This document shows, piece by piece, positions 6,611 to 13,594 of a stretch of 15,007 nt of DNA. Position 1 is the stretch's first letter. Every line of letters starts with the position of its first letter. The stretch comes from Chlamydiota bacterium (GTDB taxonomy: Bacteria > Chlamydiota > Chlamydiia > Chlamydiales > JAJFMK01), in NCBI GenBank assembly GCA_021772215.1, contig JAJFMK010000186.1, forward strand, positions 1 to 15,007, written 5' to 3'. The notes below the pieces were generated by a model, which saw nothing but the letters and a program-made list of their open reading frames with translations, searched no databases and had not been told where the DNA came from. A program made the position numbers and the translations under genes.

Positions 6611-7195
6611 ATGTTTGCCCAGGAATTCTTTTTAACAACCATGTTGATCTTGAGTCTCATATTTATGGGGCTCTTCATCCTGCTTGGCTGGTATGTTACA
6701 AGAAAACCTAATGTAACGAAATGTCCCTATACCGACCTCCCCTTAAGGCGCGCTTCAGAGCTTCCCTTCGAAACGAAAAAGCGCGTCTACTACTTTCTCG
6801 AGAAGTTCCACGAATATGATAACCGCCCTTTTAAGTTTAATCGCGCCGCCTTCTGCCGTGAGACAGGGAGGCTCTTTCCCGATGTGATCGACTGGAAGGG
6901 GAAGATGACTATCTCTTGGAATTTTCTACAGAAGCGCCATGAAGGCACCTGGGTCGCTTGGGGTAGTCTAACCGATGAGCTCAAAGAGCAGATCCGCAAC
7001 CGCCATATCGACCTTGAAGGCTTCCAAACAGCTCGCTGTTCCAAAGAGCCTTCTCCCCGTTTTATCGAATCACGTTATGTTTACGAAAAGCCGGGCCCTC
7101 TCTACGTCGATGTCGACGATGGCATCCTTATGGGCTGGATGCTCGTTCCCGAGACAGAACTCGAAGTGCTCGTTATTCAACATCCCATTCGCTAA
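6611..7195 (+). CDS. Unrecognised membrane-anchored protein of the yicC-gmk operon
   Basis: I do not recognise this family. The 194-residue product starts MFAQEFF and has one strong hydrophobic helix (about 6-28) followed by RK, suggesting an N-terminal anchor with the rest in the cytoplasm by the positive-inside rule. The soluble part opens with CPYTDLPLRRASELPFETKKR, has several aromatic-rich stretches (RVYYFLEKFHEYDNRPF, KMTISWNFL), and ends with acidic and hydrophobic strands near DVDDGILMGWMLVPETELEVLVIQ. A single-TM helper or envelope-associated role is possible, but no catalytic motif is visible. I chose the ATG at 6611, four bases after the omega-like stop. An upstream in-frame TTG at 6569 would only add 14 polar residues overlapping the previous gene. 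Confidence 0.75.
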   Translation: MFAQEFFLTTMLILSLIFMGLFILLGWYVTRKPNVTKCPYTDLPLRRASELPFETKKRVYYFLEKFHEYDNRPFKFNRAAFCRETGRLFPDVIDWKGKMTISWNFLQKRHEGTWVAWGSLTDELKEQIRNRHIDLEGFQTARCSKEPSPRFIESRYVYEKPGPLYVDVDDGILMGWMLVPETELEVLVIQHPIR

Positions 7196-7225
7196 CTCAT
7201 TAATAATAAGTAAAATAACATAAAT

Positions 7226-7264
7226 TCTGCATTATAACATTCGTGATGTTATCGTGCAGATTTG
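7226..7264 (+). terminator. Long hairpin after the yicC-gmk operon (possible terminator or operator)
   Basis: TCTGCA (7226-7231) pairs perfectly with TGCAGA (7255-7260), and ATAACAT (7234-7240) pairs perfectly with ATGTTAT (7246-7252). Between the two segments there is one U-G wobble and one mismatch, and the loop is TCGTG. The hairpin starts 30 bases after the operon's last stop. Only three or four T follow, so termination may be weak. The symmetry would also suit a protein-binding operator upstream of the second giant gene. Confidence 0.55.
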
Positions 7265-7294
7265 ATGGTGCCTATCTAACAATTATAGACCTGG

Positions 7295-7324
7295 TTGGAG
7301 GTAAAGATTGATTGAAGTTATAAA
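7295..7324 (+). promoter_or_regulatory. Candidate promoter for the second giant gene
   Basis: TTGGAG (7295-7300) and TATAAA (7319-7324) are separated by 18 bases. The -10 box matches five of six, the -35 only three of six. The predicted leader is about 45 bases and ends in AAGGA at 7363-7367, seven bases before the ATG at 7375. It differs from the promoter of the first giant gene, so the two may be separately controlled. Confidence 0.45.
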
Positions 7325-7374
7325 TTATTGTTAGTATTGCTGTTGTGGTAACATCTTTTGAAAAGGAATAGCAA

Positions 7375-10300
7375 ATGAAATTCGCCTCTACTACGTCAAC
7401 AGTTAATGGTATAGGTTGCTGCCCCTCTTCCAATAACGAGGGGAAAGGTAGCACAACGGCTGGATGGAAGTTGTCGCCTGGTCAATTTACGAGAGGAGTA
7501 ACTCTTTTTTGTTCAAGCATGGCTTTGACATCATTAGCTAGGCAGATCCTTACTGTTGAAGCTGCCTCTCACCAAGCGCTCGCCAGCTCACTTGCAAGGC
7601 GGCTTAGTGCTGGCCCCTGCACATTGGCCCTTCCACTTCCAGACTACTCCATCCAACCAGGGATCAATGGAATTGAGCACCCGATATCCTGTACCAACAC
7701 CACAGATCCTTGGTCGTTGAGTGCTAAGTTATCCGATGGTTCTATGCTGCCCTCATGGCTCGAATTTCGGAAACTGGGTCGCTATTTTGCAGGTTTTGGC
7801 TCAGACAGTGGTCTAAAAGTAGAGGATAGTCGAGCCTACTTGACCGGATCCGGCAAGTTGAATATCATTGACATCTCTACCCCTGCGTTTACTCTTGTTT
7901 CCAGCACTAATATTCCTTGTAGTGCTGCAAATTTCGACGTCATTGGTAATATCGCATATCTACCTTGTGGTGGTAGTGGGTTAGCTATTATCGATGTTTC
8001 CGACCCATATAACCCCATTCAGTTAAGTTCTTTTAACACTCCGGGAGACGCCAGAGCTGTCACAGTTGCCGGCACGATTGCTTATATTAGCGATTTCTCT
8101 ACATTACAAATCATAGACATTTCCAACCCCTCTAGCCCGTCTTTTCTAGGTTTTTATGATACTCCGGGCACTGTCTGGGATACTAAAGTGAAAGATGGGA
8201 TTGCTTACATTGCAGATGCATCCTCCTTGCAGGTGATTAATGTCACAATTCCCTCTTCTCCTTCTTTTATCAGCTCCTTAGGTGTTGGAGGAGTTCAAAA
8301 GCTTACCATTGAGGATAATGTAGCCTATTATCCTACAGGAGGCGGCTTTGAGATCATCGATATATCCAATCCTAATAGCCTATCATCACTGGGCTCTTTC
8401 GTGGAAACGTTTGGCCCCTATTTTTCTCCTTACAATGGTATCGCTGTAAAGGGCAAGATTGCTGGCATATCTGGCGCTTTGGGCTTTGCAGTTGTAGATG
8501 TCTCAGATCCTTCAAACCCCAGCCTTCTAGATGCATTAGAAAGCTTTGGAGATTCCCACGTCAATGTTGCTAATGATGCTTTCTATTTTTGCTCTAATAA
8601 AGGTTCTGGCACCAACCTTGAAGCGGTGAATATATCTCCCGATAAGGTGAGCTTTTTGGCAGCTCCAACAGATGCTAAAACGGGTTCTTACACGGTTGAA
8701 CTGACTCAAAATGGTCAATATTTAGATTCTTTTGACCTTCACGTAGGTCGTCCTCCAACTTTACTAAACCGTGTTCCCGATCAGTCACTATCTCTCAATC
8801 AACCCTACATATCCTCTATTTTAGCAACTTCGATTTTTCGTGATACCGATCAAGATCATCTACAGCTTTCTGCTAACTTGGCAAGTGGTATGCCTCTTCC
8901 AGGTTGGCTCTCTTTCTCTCTCGAACCTTTTTTTGTAAGCAGTTTTGACGAGTTGGGAGATGCAAACGAAATTACCTCTGTCGCTGTAAGTAACAAAAAA
9001 GCATATATTGGGATTAATAACAATCCAAGCTTGCTGATATTAGATATCTCAAACACGGATTTGCCAGAACTATTGAGTACAACTTCGATTACGGGAGATC
9101 CCAAGAAAATTTTTATTGAAAATGACCTTACTTATGTATCTGCAGCGACTGGGGGATTGCGTATTTTTGACGTGTCGAATCCATTGTCCCCTATGTTGCT
9201 TAGTGTCTACTCATCCCCTTCAACAGAAGATGCTTATATTCAAAATAAGATAGCTTATATTGCAAGCTATTCAGCTGATTTACACATCGTAAATGTTACA
9301 AACCCTAGCAATCCAACATTTCTCTCCTCCTTATCACTTCCAGGAAACGGGGTGGCTGTTGAAACATCAGGGTCAATTGCCTATTTTGTCTCTTATGGGT
9401 CTGGATTGCATATTATTGACGTTGGTGACCCATTCAACCCCTCTTTGCTCTCAAGCTATGCCTGGCCAAGTTGTAGCGATGTTGCGGTAGTCGGAAATAT
9501 TGCCTATTTATCTTCAAATACAGCCCCAACTTTGAGCATTGACGTTTCTCAACCAACCAACCCATTGGCTCTTGGCTCGTTCAGTGCAATAGGAAATCCA
9601 AAAGAAATTTCAGTTAGTGGAGACTTTATCTTCGTAGCAGCACGAGAAGGTGGCTTTTATGGGATTGATTTTACAAATTCTACCCACCCAACGCTTTCGG
9701 GAACGTATGATACTCCATACTCTGCGATTGGTCTTTCTGTGGTCGGTGACTACGCTTTTTTAGCTGATGGGCTCGGTTTAATAATCCTTGATCTCAATGA
9801 GTGGACCTTTACAGGAACTCCGACTGATTCGGATGCAGGGAACTTACAGGTTACATTAACAGGCAGGGATCCAGCAGGGTTTAGTGCATCGAGCACGTTT
9901 GTGTTGCGAGCCGAAGGGCCTCCAAGGTTTGCAAACCCAATTTTGCCTAAATCAGTCCTTGCAGGGTCCTCGTTTACGATCTTTATGGATCAAAATGCAT
10001 TTTTTGACCCTAACGGAGATCTTATTGCCTTTTCAGCTCATTTAAACGGAACATCGACCCTTCCACCCTGGCTAAGTTTTTCCTCAAGCGGTATCTTTAC
10101 AGGAATTCCACAATCATCGGATGCGAGGCTTTACGAAATTGTGGTAGAAGCATTTGATGGCATCTCTTCTGATCATGCTGAGGCGTTATTTGAGTTATCC
10201 GTAGTTGATACATTTGGTAATGCATTTGCGAGGAAAGGTGGCGATTTTTCCTATACGCTCCCTGATGATATGATTGAAACTCCCCAAGGTGTTGTCACCT

Positions 10301-11286
10301 ACACATTGACTTTAGGAGATGGCGCGAATCTACCTTCTTGGCTCATCTTTGATTCTGTGAGTTTAACGCTGTCTGGATCTCCTCCCATTAATGCTGAAGA
10401 GAAATATAGCATTCTCATCACTGCAAGTGATGCCATCCAGGCTCCTGTCCAGGGATCTCTTACCTTGATTGTGGAGCCAAATTTTGCTCCTCAAGTTGAT
10501 AACCCAATTTCTGGTCAAGTTGCCGAAGTGAATCAAAACTTTCGACTAGTTATACCCGATGACACTTTTTCAGATCCCAATGAAGATCCTCTGACCTTAA
10601 GCATGAAAAAATTCAATGGACGCGCGCTGCCAAAGTGGCTTACATTTTATTCTGAAAGTCGAGTTTTAGAGGGTAAGCCGGGCCGTGGTAATACAGGTGC
10701 CATTAGTGATAAAACGATACCTTTAGAAGTCTGTGCAACCGATGGCGATGTCGAGGCGTGCACTCCTTTCGACCTTTCGGTTCAGGGGACTTCTAATACT
10801 GAACTTTTTCTATATATTGCAGGACCTCTTGCTTCAGCAGCAGCATTTGCTACAGCTTGGTATAAGAAAAGAGGAATTTTCATCAATCCATGGAACAAAA
10901 AGAGCTATACCAAAGAGGCTAAGAGTGTTCCTTTGGGGCTGCCCTTCTCTTGCATCCTTGAAACGGATTTAGCGCAGGTTAAAAAAGTTCAAGCTTTCAA
11001 AGGGAAAAGAACTTTGGGGGGGATTTCGCTGCCAAAGAGCATTGAGGAAAAGGGTTGGGGAGAATGGCTAAAACATAATACCCCCATTCGCGGTGGAGCC
11101 CTGCTCCCGAGTTGGCTTAAATATGTCGAAGGAAAAAATACCCTGGTTAGTGATTCTGGACCTCAACTTGAGGATGCGGGAGAGTATGTGATCCTTGTGA
11201 CTGGACACGGAGATGTAATCCACGAACAATTCACATTGTTTGTCGGCAGCCAGGGCAGTAGATCTGTAGAAATGTATGAGCTATAA
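7375..11286 (+). CDS. Second giant membrane-anchored protein with nested LVIVD propellers and CADG domains
   Basis: This 1303-residue protein is a paralogue of the product of 126-4139 with the same plan. A polar N-terminus (1-40) precedes a hydrophobic segment (about 40-57; RGVTLF here, RGTALF there). The first CADG domain breaks after LPSWLEF (W128) for seven LVIVD motifs starting near 162, 203, 244, 285, 325, 371 and 415, then resumes at AAPTDAKTG. The second breaks after LPGWLSF (W511) for motifs near 553, 595, 636, 678, 719, 761 and 802, then resumes at TGTP (813-816). Three uninterrupted CADG domains follow (Trp 899, 989, 1088). A transmembrane helix (about 1142-1162) ends in WYKKRG. A post-membrane CADG-like module with LPSWLKY (W1247) closes the protein. 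Propeller 2 spacing is very even at 41-42 residues. Cysteines in the N-terminal region (15, 16, 46) and near 79-105 could form disulphides. Surface location is likely; binding partner unknown. Confidence 0.9.
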   Translation: MKFASTTSTVNGIGCCPSSNNEGKGSTTAGWKLSPGQFTRGVTLFCSSMALTSLARQILTVEAASHQALASSLARRLSAGPCTLALPLPDYSIQPGINGIEHPISCTNTTDPWSLSAKLSDGSMLPSWLEFRKLGRYFAGFGSDSGLKVEDSRAYLTGSGKLNIIDISTPAFTLVSSTNIPCSAANFDVIGNIAYLPCGGSGLAIIDVSDPYNPIQLSSFNTPGDARAVTVAGTIAYISDFSTLQIIDISNPSSPSFLGFYDTPGTVWDTKVKDGIAYIADASSLQVINVTIPSSPSFISSLGVGGVQKLTIEDNVAYYPTGGGFEIIDISNPNSLSSLGSFVETFGPYFSPYNGIAVKGKIAGISGALGFAVVDVSDPSNPSLLDALESFGDSHVNVANDAFYFCSNKGSGTNLEAVNISPDKVSFLAAPTDAKTGSYTVELTQNGQYLDSFDLHVGRPPTLLNRVPDQSLSLNQPYISSILATSIFRDTDQDHLQLSANLASGMPLPGWLSFSLEPFFVSSFDELGDANEITSVAVSNKKAYIGINNNPSLLILDISNTDLPELLSTTSITGDPKKIFIENDLTYVSAATGGLRIFDVSNPLSPMLLSVYSSPSTEDAYIQNKIAYIASYSADLHIVNVTNPSNPTFLSSLSLPGNGVAVETSGSIAYFVSYGSGLHIIDVGDPFNPSLLSSYAWPSCSDVAVVGNIAYLSSNTAPTLSIDVSQPTNPLALGSFSAIGNPKEISVSGDFIFVAAREGGFYGIDFTNSTHPTLSGTYDTPYSAIGLSVVGDYAFLADGLGLIILDLNEWTFTGTPTDSDAGNLQVTLTGRDPAGFSASSTFVLRAEGPPRFANPILPKSVLAGSSFTIFMDQNAFFDPNGDLIAFSAHLNGTSTLPPWLSFSSSGIFTGIPQSSDARLYEIVVEAFDGISSDHAEALFELSVVDTFGNAFARKGGDFSYTLPDDMIETPQGVVTYTLTLGDGANLPSWLIFDSVSLTLSGSPPINAEEKYSILITASDAIQAPVQGSLTLIVEPNFAPQVDNPISGQVAEVNQNFRLVIPDDTFSDPNEDPLTLSMKKFNGRALPKWLTFYSESRVLEGKPGRGNTGAISDKTIPLEVCATDGDVEACTPFDLSVQGTSNTELFLYIAGPLASAAAFATAWYKKRGIFINPWNKKSYTKEAKSVPLGLPFSCILETDLAQVKKVQAFKGKRTLGGISLPKSIEEKGWGEWLKHNTPIRGGALLPSWLKYVEGKNTLVSDSGPQLEDAGEYVILVTGHGDVIHEQFTLFVGSQGSRSVEMYEL

Positions 11287-11385
11287 TCTCTAGCGCGCTG
11301 AATCTTCTCTTGTCTGTGTGTTTTCTTTGATGGCAGTTCCAGCTGCTAAAGGAGATTCTGATGAATTAAGCTGCGGCTGATTTCT

Positions 11386-11525
11386 TGATGATTTTGCCTC
11401 AAGTTGTTGAATTTTGTAAGTTTGCATACTGTTGACAGTAGGAGGCTTACAAAATCTGAGAAATTGAGGTGAAAGGGCTGATGAGCGACCTGCATGAATT
11501 GTTCAGTGGCTCCTTAAACAGATCT
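11386..11525 (+). repeat. Structured trailer element, copy 2
   Basis: This aligns without gaps to 4190-4329 at a constant offset of 7196 bases. Hairpin A pairs ATTTTGTAAG (11411-11420) with CTTACAAAAT (11446-11455) perfectly, extended by U-G pairs at 11421/11445 and 11422/11444. The inner stem ACTG (11428-11431) pairs with CAGT (11436-11439) around TTGA. Hairpin B pairs 11499-11503 with 11517-11521. The pair 11502/11518 is U-A where copy 1 has C-G at 4306/4322, a compensatory change. It lies 99 bases after the giant gene's stop, against 50 in copy 1, so its internal spacing is kept although its distance from the gene is not. Confidence 0.75.
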
Positions 11526-11550
11526 ACTCCCCAAGAATTTAGCGATCTGT

Positions 11551-11556
11551 TAAAAT
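11551..11556 (+). promoter_or_regulatory. Possible -10 box for metG-clpB
   Basis: TAAAAT matches five of six consensus bases and ends ten bases before the metG ATG. The message would therefore have a leader of only a few bases. No clear -35 box or Shine-Dalgarno site is visible. Confidence 0.35.
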
Positions 11557-11566
11557 TTCCGCCTAT

Positions 11567-13594
11567 ATGACTGAGAAAATACTAATTACATCGGCGCTTC
11601 TCTATGAGAATGCGCTAATGCATTTTGGCCATCTGGCGGGCGCCTATCTGCCGGCCGACTGCTACGCGCGCTTTGAGAGGTTGAGGGGCAACGACGTTCA
11701 CTATGTGAGCGGCTCGGATGAGTATGGCGTGGCGATTACTTTGAGCGCCGAGCTGGCGGGACGAACGCCTAAAGAGCATGTCGATGATTACCATGCGAAA
11801 AATAGCCGCCTTTTTGAAAAGCTCAACTTCTCCTTTGACCACTACTCAAGAACCTCCTGGGAGGGTCATGTGGCGCCGGTACAGCGGATCTTTTTGGATC
11901 TTTTGGAAAATGGCTATGTTGAGGCAAAGGATTGTGAAGAGCTCTACTCGGAAGAGGATAAGCGCTTTTTAGCTGACCGCTATGTGACGGGAACCTGTCC
12001 CTCATGCAGCTATGAGAAGGCCAGAGGCGATGAGTGTCCCTCATGCGGCGCCAGCTTCGAGGCGACCGATTTGAAGAATCCACGCTCAAAGATGACAAAT
12101 GCTCCCTTAGTGCTAAAGAGGACGCGCCACTGGTTTTTAAAGCTCGACATGATGAAGGAGCGCTTAAAGGAGTGGATCGCAACCAAAAAATGGAAGCCGA
12201 ACGTCGTTAATTTTGTGAATAACTATATCGATGACCTACACGAACGATCCATTACCCGCGATCTTTCTTGGGGCGTCCCTGTTCCTTTGGAAGAGGCTAA
12301 GGGGAAGGTCTTTTACGTCTGGTTCGATGCGCCCATTGGCTACATCAGCGCCTCGATGGAGTGGGCGAAGAGCCAAGGTGACGAAGAGCTTTGGAAAAAG
12401 TACTGGCTCGATGAAAAGAGTAAGCTGGTTCACTTTGTCGGCAAAGATAACATTCCCTTTCACGCGGTCATCTTCCCTGCGATGTGCATGGGACAAAATC
12501 AGCCCATCAAGTTAGTTGATGAGCTGCCGGCCAATGAGTTTTTAAATCTCGAAGGGCGTAAATTTAGCAAGTCGGAAGGCTGGACGATTGATATCGACGA
12601 CTTTTTAACAAAATTTAGCGTCGATCAGCTGCGCTACGCCTTGGCAGCCAATGCGCCGGAGACGCAGGATGCGGAGTTTACCTATAAAGATTTCCTGCAG
12701 CGTTGCAACGGCGATCTGGTGGGCAAGTATGGCAACCTGATCAACCGCACGCTGACCTTTATCCACAAGCGCATCGGAAAAACCCCTAAGCAGGGGTCTC
12801 TAGATGAGGCTGACAAGAGTTTCCTAGCCGAAATTGAGCGCCTCACCAATGATGTAGCTAACGCGTATCAAAACCATAAACTGCGTTTAGCTACACATCT
12901 GATTATGGAGCTGGCGCAGACAGGGAACCAGTACTTTGACCATAAGAAGCCATGGGTTTTGGCAAAAGATGAGAGCAAGCGCGAAGAGCTCGAAACAGTA
13001 CTGCACAACTGTCTGCTCTGTATCCGTAGCTTAGGCTTGATCTCATCGCCTGTGATGCCAGAGTCGGCGCAGAAAGTGTTTGAGATGCTTGGTGAAAAAC
13101 GAGAGCTGGCAAAATGTAAATGGGATGAGCTTCTAGCTGAACCTCTCATAGGGGATTTACAGGAGCCAAAACTGCTATTTCAAAAGTTGGAGGAGAGTGT
13201 GATCGAAGCGGAAGAGGAAAAACTAAAAAAACGTGTTGTTGAAGAGCCTGAAGTGACATATGAGCCTCTTAAAGAGACAATTTCAATCGATGATGTGGCG
13301 AAGGTCGATTTAAGGGTAGGAGAGATCCTCTTTGCTGAAAAGCTGCCGAAGAGCAAGAAGCTGCTTCGCGTCGAAGTTTCACTTGGATTTGAAAAAAGAC
13401 AGATTGTGGCGGGCATTGCCACCTCTTACGAACCTGAGGCTCTTATTGGCAAAAAAGCGGTTGTTGTGGCAAATCTAAAACCGGCGAAGCTGATGGGTGT
13501 TGAGAGCCAAGGGATGCTTCTTGCAGGCTCCGACGGAAAACTCCTCGAGCTTCCCCTAATAGATAAATTGCCACCAGGATCAAAAATTTCATGA
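11567..13594 (+). CDS. metG: Methionyl-tRNA synthetase
   Basis: This class I synthetase charges methionine onto initiator and elongator tRNA-Met in the cytoplasm. The 675-residue product has the HIGH-type motif HFGH (19-22), a zinc knuckle with C144, C147, C157 and C160, and the KMSKS-type motif KFSKS (332-336). An alpha-helical anticodon-binding region follows (about 390-540), then a C-terminal tRNA-binding OB-fold (about 571-675; KVDLRVGEI, ESQGMLLAG). E. coli MetG has a similar length and C-domain. As I recall, C. trachomatis MetG is nearer 550 residues and lacks that domain. The stretch before HFGH reads ALLYENALM where the family nearly always has ALPYANGPL or close to it, which is odd for residues lining the active site. 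The start at 11567 suits the family, with no Shine-Dalgarno site. The stop overlaps clpB as ATGA. Confidence 0.96.
   Translation: MTEKILITSALLYENALMHFGHLAGAYLPADCYARFERLRGNDVHYVSGSDEYGVAITLSAELAGRTPKEHVDDYHAKNSRLFEKLNFSFDHYSRTSWEGHVAPVQRIFLDLLENGYVEAKDCEELYSEEDKRFLADRYVTGTCPSCSYEKARGDECPSCGASFEATDLKNPRSKMTNAPLVLKRTRHWFLKLDMMKERLKEWIATKKWKPNVVNFVNNYIDDLHERSITRDLSWGVPVPLEEAKGKVFYVWFDAPIGYISASMEWAKSQGDEELWKKYWLDEKSKLVHFVGKDNIPFHAVIFPAMCMGQNQPIKLVDELPANEFLNLEGRKFSKSEGWTIDIDDFLTKFSVDQLRYALAANAPETQDAEFTYKDFLQRCNGDLVGKYGNLINRTLTFIHKRIGKTPKQGSLDEADKSFLAEIERLTNDVANAYQNHKLRLATHLIMELAQTGNQYFDHKKPWVLAKDESKREELETVLHNCLLCIRSLGLISSPVMPESAQKVFEMLGEKRELAKCKWDELLAEPLIGDLQEPKLLFQKLEESVIEAEEEKLKKRVVEEPEVTYEPLKETISIDDVAKVDLRVGEILFAEKLPKSKKLLRVEVSLGFEKRQIVAGIATSYEPEALIGKKAVVVANLKPAKLMGVESQGMLLAGSDGKLLELPLIDKLPPGSKIS

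Larger units (their letters stand above)
11287..11566. other. Intergenic region between the second giant gene and metG
   Basis: No credible gene is present. The first 100 bases hold only weak dyads, such as GCAG (11333-11336) with CTGC (11343-11346), and no convincing terminator. The structured element copy 2 fills 11386-11525. A possible metG -10 box lies at 11551-11556. Confidence 0.6.

Noticed and set aside
11348..11369. AAAGGAG followed by ATG at 11361
   Set aside because: The reading frame is only two codons before TAA, so it is most likely a chance match or a remnant.
11386..11525. Trailer element as a conserved minus-strand peptide (TVCxLTK shared by copies 1 and 2)
   Set aside because: The shared residues fall in the hairpin stem, where nucleotide pairing explains the conservation. 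Changes are spread over all codon positions, and copy 3 has an in-frame stop. RNA structure on the plus strand explains it better.
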